From the NCBI GenBank assembly GCA_963932465.1, contig OZ010790.1, forward strand, positions 350,883,087 through 350,947,086: a DNA stretch of 64,000 bases, in the 5' to 3' direction. Positions 1-12,332 of this stretch are shown here, in pieces. The translations under genes and the position numbers were made by a program. The notes beneath the pieces are model-generated. The model worked only from the letters and a program-made list of their open reading frames with translations. It was not told where the DNA came from and did no database searches. Position 1 is the first letter of the stretch. Each line of letters opens with the position of its first letter. The stretch is from Maratus speciosus (taxonomy: Eukaryota > Arthropoda > Arachnida > Araneae > Salticidae).

Positions 1-29
1 CTCGGAAAGGTATAGCTACTAATAAAACT

Positions 30-1000
30 ATGGATCCTCTAGTTATATTCCGACGGATTTTCTTGTGCAAACGTAGTAACGATGATTTAGGAAATTGCCT
101 ACTATATGATATGACTCCTTATCCTCTCTGTCTTTTCAATGATTGCGGAATGCGCAAGACAAAGCAAAATGCTTTGTGTCAAATATGTGAACAATCAGAT
201 GAGATAATAGACCAACAACAGTCAACAGTTGTGGATGGTGGCTTCCTGTTACATGAGGTATTGTGGAAGAAGAGAACAGCAATACAGGATATTTGCAACA
301 CCTAAACAAAATACATTAATAAACACTATTTTGGAAAGAGACGCAGAATTGTTTTCGATGGATACACTGACCTTGTAAACAGTGTACAACAGTAGATGAA
401 TCAAATAGAAGGTGCTAAGGGAAAAGGTCAGTTAACATACATTATGAAGAACATATTGTCATCAGTGTTCCCCAAAATCAGTTTCTCTCAAATAAGAACA
501 ATAACACAATGTTGATTCTCATTCCATCCTCTAATTTAAATGACAAAGGAGTCTCATGTCAGCAAAGTCCTAATTATGCCGACAGTCTGACTGTTCAGAT
601 TGCTACAGATGCACTGAGTGAAAGTGACAACGTTACTGTTGTTGGATAGGATGGGGATATACTTGTTCTTCTCACATCCTTAACATCTTCAGATAAACAT
701 ATATGCTTACAGATACAGCTGTTGCAGGGAAATGAACTGTCTCCTGTTATTTGGGGTTGAAAACGTAATCTCGTTCATATGTTAGTGCCTATCACAGCCA
801 CCTATTTTGTTGTCCCTGATGCAGTACTAAAGTACTAAACCTCATCCAGTGTGCAACTGGTTGTAAGCCAAAATGTTGATGTAGAAAAACAGGAATGTCA
901 TGCACTGCCCCCTGCCACTAATGCCATGGACTCAAACAGTCCATCTCCTGCTGAGGAGGATGTCCTATTGGAAATGGAACACAAATCAACATTTTTGAAA
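30..1000 (+). pseudogene. Relic of a PIN/XPG-like nuclease-domain protein of arthropod mobile elements
   Basis: Broken reading frames line up, in order, with a large family of uncharacterised proteins common in arthropod genomes. Near the start are TPYPLCLFNDCGMRKT and VVDGGFLLHEVLW. At about 310-370 the frame reads YINKHYFGKRRRIVFDGYTD. At about 476-500 it reads NQFLSNKNNN, and at about 577-690 ADSLTVQIATDA, then VVG, a stop at 647-649, then DGDILVLLTSLT. From 850 a cysteine-rich tail (CATGCKPKC, CRKTGMSC) appears, with TGA and TAA stops inside it. The spaced acidic residues (VVDGG, VFDGY, DGD) resemble the metal-binding pattern of PIN/XPG-type nucleases; that functional reading is inference. 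At least four stops plus frameshifts make it non-functional. It lies just upstream of, and on the same strand as, the helicase relic, so the two may come from one element, but I cannot prove this. The 5' end may lie outside the window. Confidence 0.55.
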
Positions 1001-1516
1001 TTTCCCATTGAATCTGGGTTAATCAAATTAGTCACGGACTTCAGTATATTGTTTATTTTTATATCATTGTATTTTACGAATTTTTCATTTTTGTATATTT
1101 TATGTTAACAAAAAATCTAATTTTTTTAAGATATTGTTCAGGGTTCCATTCTCCTCACGACAACATTGACTAACGCTCGTTTAAGGAAGCTTAGATTAAG
1201 TAGGTGCAATATAAGTGCCGTTCACCCGCTCTCTAGCACTGGTGTGACTTTTGGCATTTCTTCATTTTTGAATGCGATTATTTCGTTAAGTATGGCTTCT
1301 AGAGAAAAATGTTTATAACCTTTTTTGTAAAGAATTTAATTAGAAAATTTTCAATAGGACTTATATATTACGAGATATTAACAAACAACCGAATAAATGT
1401 ACCTTCTTTTACCTCCCCCCTCACCTTCGCACTCATCCTCCATCGATCAAGACTTTTAGTATGTTCATTAGTAGACTCTCCAAACAATATTACCAAGTTT
1501 CAAAACTTTCGTAATT
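1001..1516. other. Spacer between two relics, no feature recognised
   Basis: AT-rich DNA with no frame I can assign. A short open stretch at 1309-1536 has no recognisable motif. It may be decayed sequence of the same mobile element as its neighbours. Confidence 0.4.
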
Positions 1517-3545
1517 ATGTCCCCAAATCTGCCTAGTTTGACTGGACTATATCAACAGATGGTTTATTTTCAACAAGGTACGGAAAATGCAGCACCTAAT
1601 CAAAATCGTGACACAATTCCCACAGCTTCGTTTAAATTAAGTCTTTCAGACGTAAATGCAAAACAATACCTATATGTAGAAATATCTATTCATTATGTCT
1701 TCGAAAAAGGTGTTTGGAAACCACGACAACGTGGAGAAATTTTCTTTTTATTAGAATGTTTTCCGTTTCTCCAAAAGACATCGAGCGTTACTGCCTTCGA
1801 CTACTTTTGTTCAAAATTCCTGAGCAACTAGCTTTGAGGACTTGCGAACTTTCGTGGGCGTTATCTAACCTACATTCCTTGAAGCAGCCCGTCAAAGGCA
1901 GCTTTTGGCTGATGATCAGGAATAGGTCAGATGTTTTTCAGAAGCCTGCGTTTTTCAAATACCTGCACAGCTCAGGCAAGTATCTGCCTTCATTTGTCTT
2001 TTTGTAATCTGTCAAATCCTCTTGAATTGTGGGAAAAATTTGACGATTATTTGTGTGAGGATTTTAGGATGAATTTTAAGGATTTTATAGCACAACAACA
2101 TGCTTTACATAGTATTCAAGCAATATTCAGGAGCCATGGTATTACCTTAAGTACATCTAACTTGCTAACGACCAGTCCACTGGATTATCATGATCCAGTT
2201 TTATTTTATGACCATAATAGTGAAGCCTCTGATGCTATTGAAAAAATTGCAGCTTTGAACTTGCAGCAAAAAGAAGCTTTTACAAAAATCATACTAGCAA
2301 TTGTCGATGTGCAATTAACTCCACCTATTTGGATGATCCAGATGTACTGCGTAAGACATATGTATATAATAATACTCTTTTGGCCTTTATACGGGGACGT
2401 GGTGAAATTGTTCTTCCTTATGCCACCACTGGCATTGCTGCCATTTTGTTAAAAGAAGGAAGGACAGTTCATAGTGATTTTAAAGTACTGGTTCCAATAT
2501 TAGAAACTTCAACATCTTCAATGCGTGTCACACCATATGAAGCAGTAACTATACCTCAAGCAAAGATTATCCTCATTGATGAAGCTACAATGATGACAGT
2601 TCATGATTTATGTTACATAGATACTCTCTTAAGAGAGCTAATGGGAAATGAAAATCCATTTGGCAATAAAGTTATGTTGTTGGGAGGTGATTTTTCTAAA
2701 TCATAGCCAGTTGTTACACGATGAACGCTCAAGTAATTGAAGTTTGCATAAAATCAAGTCCACTTTGGGAACACATTCTTCATTTGAAACTGTCACAAAA
2801 TATCTGTTCTGAAAGCCAAAATGAGTTCAAACAATGTCTGTTAGATATTGGTGAAGCAAAAACTTTATCTGTGCAACATTCACCATGTGATACCATACAA
2901 ACTCCACAAAACATGTTATGTACTGGTTGAATAATTACAGTAATGTATGGAAATGAAATTGATACAAATTACATTCAGGAATTTTCCTCAAAAATAATTT
3001 TGATCACTACTAACAAGAATGCAATGAATTGAACAACGAAGTTCTGAATCTTCTTCCTGAAGCCGCATCTGAATTTTACAGTGCAGATTCATTCGAGTCA
3101 GATTTATCAGAAGGTGAGACAAACTTTTCACAGGAATCTTTGAATGAACAAACTCCCCCTGGAATGCCTCCCCATAAATTAATATTAAAATTTGGTGCTA
3201 TTGCGATGCTTCTTAAGAACATGAATCCTAAAAATGGTTTGTGCATTGGCACCAAACTAAATATTCGAGGCCTATATCGGCAGTTCCTGAATTGTGAGAT
3301 CTTAAGTGGTGCTAAAAAAAGATATTCTTTATATCAAGAATTGATCTTAGACCAAGTGATACAAATTTTCCATTTAAACTTATTCGGATGCAGTTTCCTA
3401 TTATCATTGCTTTTGCAATGACTATCAATAAATCACATTGACAAACATTTAACAGTGTTGGTTTACATTTTGAGGAGCCAGAATTTCCGCATGGTCATCT
3501 TTATGTTGGGCTATTACGATGCAATGACAAAGTAAAATAAAAGCA
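1517..3545 (+). pseudogene. Dead PIF1-type helicase of Helitron-like origin
   Basis: Read across several frames, this is the helicase part of a Helitron-type Rep-Hel protein, or a PIF1-like relative of it. Landmarks in order: SDVNAKQYLYVEI and WKPRQRG (about 1650-1735); MFSVSPKDIERYCLRLLLF (about 1757-1815, another frame); NPLELWEKFDDYLCEDF (about 2020-2070); LNLQQKEAFTKII (about 2250-2290); TTGIAAILLKEGRTVHSDFK (about 2422-2482); Walker B IILIDEATM (about 2568-2594); GNKVMLLGGDF (2660-2695); MPPHKLILKFGAIAMLLKNM (about 3163-3223); FEEPEFPHGHLYVG (about 3457-3500). The Walker A loop is destroyed: the expected GPGGxGKT appears as DDPDVLRKT near 2335, so ATP binding is lost. A stop follows GGDFSKS at 2704, and several frameshifts are present. 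The last motif, normally AFSRV, has become GLLRC. No Rep nuclease domain is visible upstream. The helicase is an obvious relic; its assignment to Helitron rather than a host PIF1 rests on the linker sequences before Walker A. Confidence 0.85.
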
Positions 3546-3584
3546 TCCATCCGTAATACAAATCTGCATGGGCAACTTTTGACA

Positions 3585-4440
3585 TATAGTAGGGTGTTCG
3601 CAAAAAATGTAGTTTTTCCAGAGATTTTTTTCTAGAACAAATACATACCTCGATAATTCATATGAATAAATAGCTCTATGGTGATAGTATCTCTTGTATT
3701 ATTAAGGGAAATAATGTTTAATTCAATATCATTTTCTGTTGTATTTGAAGGGATACATCTCGAAGCTTATATTCTCAAGCTGAAATGATTTTGCTTTATG
3801 CTTCTACAGATATTGCTGCCATTTTGTTGTGTCATTTTTGAATGGGGGATTATATAGGAGATTCTTTAGGAAACATCACAATATGTTTGTTATTATTTTT
3901 TCGAAAAACTACATTATAAGCATACAATTTGCTGTCTTATTTGATGTGCTAACATTTTGATTTTGTTTAATATTGCTCCTGAACTTTACACTAAAAGGTG
4001 AATTCTTTTTTTATTATTCTGTATTATATAAAAGGTAAGCTATGTCTGTAGTTGATATGATAGTACTGATAGTAGAGTGTTTACAAAATATATAGTTTTT
4101 CTAGAAAACTTTTGTATCTATTATACTACTAATGGAATAACTGCTTTCATTGCACCTAATTTCTGTTGTTTTTGATGGGCTACCATTTTTATATGTTTCT
4201 TCATTACTGGAACATTTTGCTATTCCAGAAAAAATTTAAATTCATATTATACTATTTTCTTAAAAACAGATACTCGCATTATTCAAATGTATAATACATT
4301 TGTCTTTCTTTATGGAAAAGCTCCATACAATTCATAAGCATGCAATTTGCTGTCGTATTTTAAGAGCTAACTTTTTGTATTTATAAATATCACTACAGAA
4401 CTTTGCACTGAAAAAAAATCTGGAACCGGTATAGTATTAA
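3585..4440. repeat. Diverged direct duplication
   Basis: Two AT-rich blocks repeat in the same order. TAGTAGGGTGTTCGCAAAAA (about 3588) is matched by TAGTAGAGTGTTTACAAAAT (about 4071), and AAGCATACAATTTGCTGTC (about 3917) by AAGCATGCAATTTGCTGTC (about 4338). A following CCTGAACTTTACACT-like stretch also recurs. Spacing falls from about 480 to about 420 bases, so indels have accumulated. It begins just after the helicase relic and could be that element's 3' non-coding region. Confidence 0.55.
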
Positions 4441-6225
4441 TTAGTGTTTACTCTAGGCCAGTTTGGCATTGCAAGGTGCTTGGCAGCTCATTTTAATTTT
4501 TTTTGTGTGCCCGGCACCTCTTTTTCATTAACTTATGTGTACACTATGCCCTTACTGCTACTTTTTGACTCACCCTTTTGGATAGTTTCTTTTTATGGTT
4601 GCGAGAGAAAGAAAAGCACAAAATAGGACCATTGATTGAGGGAAAACAAGTCGTCAATTTTTTCATTTGGTCACAGGGATGCATCGCGAAAATTTGTCGG
4701 TCAGTATTATGATAAAAATTTAAAATTACGCTGTTAAGTTACAGGAAATACTATGAAATTGTTCATTGTTTGTTTTTGGGGAAAAAAACACGGTAATTCA
4801 TATATCAGTCGCTTTAAAATAACTATCGAGTTTCTTCAGTCAGTAGGAGCGAAATATCTGGATATTATGTAATTACAAAAATCGTCGATGTGCTATAGAA
4901 AAAAATCTGCAAATTTCATCCATTGGCCGTATGAGGAGAAAAAAAAACATTCTGACTTTCGCAAATTGGTTGTAAGAAAAAAACGATCGATAGCGGAAAT
5001 GAACGCGAAAATTGCCAGACAATCGGGGGAGAAATTACAAAATTTAATAGGTCGCAATAAAATGTAAAACAAATCTACCGATAAAAGGTGACTATAAACA
5101 AACCAGTTCAATTCTCTTCCGCCGGCCCTTTTTTCTAGAGTCAACTCCCCTGTAGCAGAAACAATCCAGCACGGCAGCGGGCGGTGCAGATTATTTTAAA
5201 TTTTGCAGATTAATCCACACGGATGGTAAAAAAAAAATATGTTTTTTTAAAAAAAGAAAAAAAAATATTTAGTTTAAACCAGGTTTTTTGTTTTAAATTG
5301 GGTAATTTTTTTTTAAATATATCATATCCTATTTCATAGACATGCATATTTGTTATGTATTATTTAAATTAGACAGTTTATCTTTCATAGATTATTTGTT
5401 CTAAGTTAATATTGCCAACACATAATTAATGGCTCTATTGTACACGTGTTGGCAAAAAAACGGCTTTTTTGGTTTAAATGTCTATTATATTATTAAATAA
5501 TAAATTTGACAATTAAATTATAAGTGTTAATTCAAAGTAAAAAAAAAAAAAAAAAATGACGAGCATTTAAAGAAATTTATTATAAAATAGCGGTATTTTT
5601 AAGATAACATTTGCAAATAACTATCGTCCAACATTAAATATGGAACTATATTAAAAATATTTATAAATAGAAAACGGTATGATTCAAAACAATTTTATAT
5701 GCATTTAGTAATCAGATAGCTTTAAACTCTGTTTTAAATAATCGCAACAAAAAGAAAATATTAGATTTATTACGTCATATTCTACTTATTATTAAATCCC
5801 ATAGGTTCTCGTATGATCGAATAATATTCCAGCCAAACTTGCAGAAAAGTTTTTACGCGGAGTGCATTACGTAGAAAAAGAAAGTAATTAAATTAATATC
5901 TTTTAGTTCTTAGTAATATAGACAATGCAAACATTATATCATTCTTCTTTAACATTGAACTGCAATTGTATTGTAAATGAGCACAAACATCTGATTTAAA
6001 AAATCGAAAATTTAAACTGGAATTTAAATAAAAAACAACTAAGAGAAAAAAGTAATTTTATAAAGGTATTTTCTAAATAATTTAAATGGTTTGGTTCTTT
6101 TAGGTAGCTTTCTTTACAAAAAGCTACATATTGCAGCCGTTCGGAGGAAAGCGATTTCAAAAAATTTTGGTATATTTTCATCGATCATGACCCCCAGACC
6201 CCGAAACCACCCTCCGTTCAAAATT
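4441..6225. other. AT-rich DNA without recognised feature
   Basis: Short open frames only, none with recognisable motifs. A slightly GC-richer patch at about 4960-5200 has no inverted ends or coding pattern that I can see. A TA run (6226-6242) marks the border with the next array. Confidence 0.4.
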
Positions 6226-6247
6226 GATATATATATATATATCTGAC

Positions 6248-8065
6248 CTATGTCACACTGTAACTCTCGTATTTATGAACCGATTTGGATGTAATTCGGT
6301 GTGTACATAGTACATACCAATGTCTCGACCGAGTTCGTTGGCCAGCTTCATCCGCCATTTTGTTTCAAAATGGCGGCCATTTAAAAAATTTAAAAAATTT
6401 AAAATTTTAAATGTGGTACCAAAAAATTGAAAATGGAAAAATATTTTTTTCTTATGTATTTGACCTTTATACAAAGACTCCGTAGCAGTTTTTGTTCCGT
6501 CTATATCATAAAAAATGGCTGAGTTATAGCATTTTGAATTTCTAGCGAAGCTGACATTTTGAAACGTCCTGAACTTTGTCACGCGATAAAAGGCGTATTT
6601 TTGAACCGATTTGGATGTATCTTCGTTTATACTTAGTACAGACCAATGTCTCGAACGAGTTCGTTGGCCAGCTTCATCCGCCATCTTGTTTAAAAATGGC
6701 GGCCATTTAAAATTTTAAGAAAAAATTAAATTTGAAATGTGGTAGCAAAAAATTGAAAATTTAAAAAATATTTTTTTCTTATGTGTTTGACCTTGATAAA
6801 AAGATTCGGGAGCAGTTTTTGTTTCGTCTATATCTTAAAAAATGGCTGAGTCATAGCATTTTGAATTTCTAGCTTGGCTGACATTTTGAAACGTCCTGAT
6901 TTTTGCCACGTGATAACAGACGTATTTATGAACCGATTTGGATGTACCTTGGTGTGTACATAGTACATACAAATAACTCAACCGAGTTCGTTGACCAGCT
7001 TCATTCGCCATCTTGTTTCAAAATGGTGGCCATTTAAAAAAATTTAAAAAAAGATTAATTTAAAAATAAATTTTAAATGTAAGATTTAAATTTAAAATGA
7101 GATACCAAAAAATTGGAAAATGAAAAAGATTTTTTGTGTGTGTGTGTTTGACCTTAATACAAAGATTCCGGAACAGGTTTTGTTTCGTCTACATCTAAAA
7201 AAATGGCTGAGTTATAACATTTTGAATTTCTATTGTGGCTGACATTTTAAAACGACCTGATTTTTGTCACGCGATAACAGGCGTATTTACGAACCGATTT
7301 GAATGTATCTTGGTCTGTACATAGTACATACCAATGTCTCGACCGAGTTCGTTGGCCAGCTTCATTCGCCATCTTGTTTCAAAAAGGTTGCCGTTTTTTT
7401 TTAAAAAAAATGTAATTTAAAATTTAAAATGAAGTATTAAAAAATTGGAAAATGAAAAAGATTTTTTTTACGTGTTTGGCCTTGATACAAAGATTCTGGA
7501 GCAGTTTTTGTTTCCGAAAATTTCTTCTTCTGTTTATATCTTAAAAAGTGGGTGAATTATAGCACTTTGAATTTCTATCATGGCTAACACTTTGAAACGA
7601 TCTTGTATTTGTCACGCGATACCACACGTATTCGCCTATTTCGATGGAAGAAGGCATGTGGATAGTATACACCAATATCTCGACCAAGTTCGCTGGCCAG
7701 CTTCATCAGCCATCTTGTTTCAAAATGGCGGCCATTAAATTAAAAAAAATTATATTTAAAGTGAGGTGCAAAAAAATTAGAAATTGAAAAAGGTTTCTTT
7801 CTTAAGTATTTGACCTTGATATAAGGATTCAGGAGCATTTTTTGTTTGTCTTTATCTTAATAAATGGCTCAGATATAGCAGTTTCAATTTCTAAAGTGGG
7901 TGACATTTTGAAAAATCTGATTTTTTGCCTGCGACAGCACTCGTATATATCAACCGATTCCGATATGAGTGAGCATGTGCACAGCAATTACTAAGTTCTC
8001 GACCAAGTTCACTGGTTAGCCTCATCTACCATGTTGTCTTAAAATGGCAGGCACTTTAAGAAATC
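6248..8065. repeat. Six-unit tandem array, unit about 315-360 bp, with paired ATGGCGGC motif
   Basis: Units can be anchored on CGTATTTATGAACCGATTT and its variants at about 6268, 6594, 6921, 7282, 7627 and 7942, giving spacings of about 326, 327, 361, 345 and 315. Each unit then carries CATAGTACATACCAATG, a TCGACCGAGTTCGTTGGCCAG stretch, and a hairpin (CCGCCATTTTG, short loop, CAAAATGGCGG). After that come AAAAAATTGAAAAT, TTTGACCTT, GCAGTTTTTGTT and AATGGCTGAGTTATAGCATTTTG. The first three or four units are most alike; units 5 and 6 are clearly more diverged, so the array decays towards higher coordinates. A 143-codon minus-strand open frame (6253-6684) simply runs across two units and is not a gene. 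Confidence 0.9.
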
Positions 8066-10440
8066 GCCGAATTTGGCAGCCAAATATAAGTGACTTTAAA
8101 TAAAAGCAGCTTGGATAAAGCTGACTAATTTCGCGAAATTCTCATTCATAATGATTTAGTATTGATAAAAATTAGTATTGAATCTCCTACATTCGGTTTC
8201 CACTTAATTGAGCTTCGTGTGTTTGAATAATATAAGTTGGCTTTTTAAAAATAAGGAATATGAAAGCTCCCTCTTCCTCCCGGCACTGGCCGGAAGGACT
8301 TTTTTTTATTTCAGAAGTGCAAAAGGTTATAAAAATTTTAAGAAATCATTCAAATTTATAAAGAAAGCAATTACACAATTCAAGAAATGATTTAATCAAT
8401 AAAAAATCTCTGCCAAAAATTTTAAAGCAGTAACTATTTAGTTAATTAGAAAGAATATGACACACTTTTATAAAACTATTTCTAGATTATGATGAATAAA
8501 ATATTAAAAAATAAAATTCTTAAAACAAGAAAACTAAATCAATAAATATTAATAAGATACGAAAATTTACACAATATATACTTATCTTTAAATTAAGCCA
8601 TGTTAAAATACATAAATAGGATTTCCTATTTGTGTTTGTATGACAATTTCATTAAGTGTTAAGATGTTTTAATGATTTATTATGTAATAGTTATTTTCAT
8701 TGCTATTTACTGTTCGATATGTATTCTTTGTTTGAACATAAAGAATTAATTTCTGTTAAATTAGGACAAATTTCTTGGATGGTTTTCTTAAGTTAGATTG
8801 GAAATAATAAATGTTTAGTATACCAAACTACAGGACATTAGTAAGAAAATAATAAAAAGAAATACTGATTTAACAAAACGCTGTCATAAATGAGAAATCT
8901 TTCAAGTACGTATGGTAAATAAGTATATAAGGTAAAAAAAATGCAAATGCTCTTACCTATCCGTTTCATCGCTATTTTTTTTATGAATCGTTAAATGTAA
9001 ATCAGAAAGTCTGCCTGAAGCTTAAAGGGTCTAAATTGCTTTCACCTTTATGAAGTTTGTTTGCAATTATAAAAAGTAATTCTAAATTACGTAAAATTTT
9101 CTGCTTCCTTCCCACTTGATTTGAAAATCTCAAACATTTACTATAGAACACTGCGGCAAAGAAAGTCCAATGTTAATCAAGACTATATTCTTATAATTTT
9201 TAATGTATTCCATAAAAAGTAAGTAAGAAAGTTAAATAATTTCATTAAAAACCTTCACAAACAGACATTTTAACTAATTTAAACACTTGAAGTTTTCAAA
9301 CTGTTCCATTATCAGGCATGCAAAAAGAGTAATAAATATTGTATAAAATATTTTGAAGACAAAACATACATTGATTAAACAATCAACTATGATTTCAAAT
9401 GGAATTCGTAAAAAAATGCAAATTTGAAGAGAAAAAAATAACAATAAAGTTGCAAAATCTAATAAACCTGTACTAGTGTCACTAGTAGTAACTGCTACTA
9501 GTGAAATCACAATATCTTTAAGCGTAAGTTTAAAATGGATTATAGAAATTGCAGATTAAAGACAACGTTTAGACATGCTATTTCTCCCAATCAGTCATAT
9601 TCTTATTTTATCCGTTATAGTCGCCAGATCCTAAACAATCTGACATATTTATCTAATTGCTCCGAAACCACCAGAAGACAAAAGTGTAAAAAATGCAAAT
9701 AAAAATCGAACAACTGTTTTATCTCTTCTACTTCTCTTAGAGATATCAATACAAAAGAGATGTCCCCAGAGAAACCGAAGTATATCTAATTTTATATATG
9801 GAAAAGGTAAAAGGTGAATTCCTATTAAGTGTTATATGTCATTTGCATCGTGTTAGTTATCCAATCGTTATTTAATAATGAATATATTAATGTTTAGCTG
9901 AACTTCTCTGTGATTCCTCGAAATATAATGCTAAAATAACTTAATTAAAATTATTTGTGTATTTTAGTCGAAATTTCCTGTATTACCCCTTACATTTTTA
10001 ATGTATCAGAACGAACAGAGGCTTGTAAATACACATGAATATATGTAAATTTTATTTTCAGTTGTAATTTCTATATTTTAATTTGAAGAAATTTAAATAG
10101 ATTCAATTGATTTTTTGTAAGCACACGCATATTATTAAAAACGCTTAACAAATATCATGTCAAAAGTCACACATGCAAAATTAGGATATTTGAATGATTG
10201 CGAGAAGTTTTAATGATTCCACCAGGAAAAAAACACATTTTATTAGTAACAATATACATGAAGATTACGTTTACAGAAATAATTTTATTATATATTATTT
10301 AGCAAGCATTTTAATACAATAAAAATCGAGCTTTCTAGACATTTCTTATATACAGAAGAAACGTTCTTAGAAAAATTTCCGGCAAGCAGCTGCCTATTAT
10401 TTCTCAGGAGCATTCGTGTTTTTTTAATGTATTTTAATTT
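8066..10440. other. AT-rich DNA without recognised feature
   Basis: No coding pattern, long repeat or inverted ends seen on either strand. Short open frames (for example 8208-8390 and 9274-9510) show no family resemblance. Confidence 0.4.
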
Positions 10441-10570
10441 TTTACCCGACTGCCAAGAAGGGTTATGCGTTTGACGCGTATCTAGGTATGTGGATTTCTT
10501 TATACCCTCGAAACTTCCCAACGTCTGGATGGAATGAGGTCTCTATCGGCTCGTATTAACCATCCGATTG

Positions 10571-10602
<32 letters not shown>
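10441..10602 (-). repeat. Dispersed repeat family R, 3' terminal fragment plus TA microsatellite
   Basis: Read on the minus strand, this matches the last part of a longer copy at 41,225-41,990. Shared landmarks are CCATCCAG, CGTTGGG, GGGTATAAAGAAAT, ACATACC, ACGCGT, CATAACCCTTCTT and a terminal CAGTCGGGTAAAAA. The 5' side of the fragment runs straight into a TA microsatellite (10,572-10,602). A terminal CAGTCGGGTAAAAA resembles 3' tails of some insect non-LTR retrotransposons; that classification is inference. Confidence 0.7.
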
Positions 10603-11218
10603 TAGAATATAGCCCGTCAGAATGACGTGTTTGCATTTTCAAAAAAATATATAGAGTATTACATTATAAAAAGAATTCTGAAGTAATAAATTTTGTATTA
10701 TCTGACTAATAAGATCGTTTGGGACAAAGTAAAAACAGCCCATTTTTCATTGAAACTTAATTTGCAAGAAAATTATTAATCGAATTGGTAAAATACTGAC
10801 AAAAAGTATGCAAATGAACTTCACTCACAAAATTTGAAGAAATATTTCACGAATACATGCAAATTAGTACTAATAATGCTATTTTAAAACATATTGTCAA
10901 ATAACTATTTTACCCCATTGTATGGTGTAAAATAAAAGACAATTCTAACAGAAAGTTTATTTGTTTTTATTAATTGCCAAAATAATAATACATAACTTAA
11001 AATTTAAAAAGTTGAGCAGACAAAAATCCCGATATTAAAAAATACACATGCGTAAAAGAAACCTGTAATAAATTTTGATAATTAAAAATCACCTTTTATC
11101 ACATAAGTAAATTGCAACTATAAATTGCATTAACAATTTTTTTTATCAAATTCTGTTATTAAATTACAAATTTATTTTCCCTACAAAATACAAAATTTTA
11201 TTTATTATAACAATGCAT

Positions 11219-11261
<43 letters not shown>

Positions 11262-12332
11262 ACATGGCAGTATATATTCCTGATACTCTAATTTCATTTT
11301 ATAAGAAGTATTCATTTTTTTTCTTATAAAATCTGTCTTCAGAATTCAAAGCACATTTAAAAAAGAAAATTTCTTTTTTTTTATTTTAACTACCGACAGA
11401 TGGCGCACCAGTGCATATAAACGTTTGTATTAATATTTTAAAAGTTCAAGACGAATGAATCAGTTGTTTGTTTACTTTCATATAGGGATAGACATCTAAT
11501 TTTAACTGAAGTTATCGCAGCAGAATATATAGATAATTGAATGGAAGTCATCTCATAAATATTAATTTATTTTGAATAATCTTTCTAAAAATCTAACTTT
11601 TGCGAATAGTGAAAAAGAAAGCACGTTTTAAGATTGAAAAATCAAATCAACATTCACTCGTGATGCCACTTGTACAAAACAAATCCCAAATCCAGAAATA
11701 AATGAATGACTCTTTGAACGAATCATGAAAAAATACGGTCGACATCCGATTTTGCTCTTAAAATATTTGTAAAAGCATAATAAAACCTTTAAATAATTTG
11801 AAATGCGTTTATTTTTAGAAAAGAAACGTTAATCCGGTACAAAATAATTCACAGGAATGAATCACAGAATGCAGCTACAGTCACTGAACACTATGAAGCG
11901 TTCTAATTGGTCTGAAAATAGATAGCCTTGAAAAACAGAAGTAATTTTTCGCGATATTTTTAACAGTGTATATTGAATTCAAACAGCAAATAAATGTAAA
12001 CGAATTTGTAAAACAAAATAATAATATTCTTTTGCAAAATATTGTAAAAATATTTAATGAATAGCTGGAAGAGTCATTCATTTGTTTTTGGATTTGTAAT
12101 TTGTGCTTATGAATGACAACGGTAATCTCTTGTATACGTCGGAACCCTGTTGTCGGTATCTGGTTATTTTTAAATTAGATCTTAAAGCGTTATAATTGTA
12201 TACTTTTTGAAGGTTTTAGAAAAATTGAAGAAGAATATGTTACACAACGAATAGATAGATAGATTAAATAGAGCATTCGGCAAATACGGCATCGGAATGC
12301 TTAAACCTAGCATGGCCATGTTTGACTGATTT
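10603..12332. other. AT-rich DNA with one TA microsatellite
   Basis: No gene or element recognised. A pure TA microsatellite occupies 11,221-11,256. Confidence 0.4.

Noticed and set aside
6253..6684. 143-codon minus-strand open frame
   Set aside because: It runs across two units of the tandem array and repeats the same residues (DEAGQRTRSRH, DEAGQRTRSRD-like); it reflects repeat structure, not a gene.
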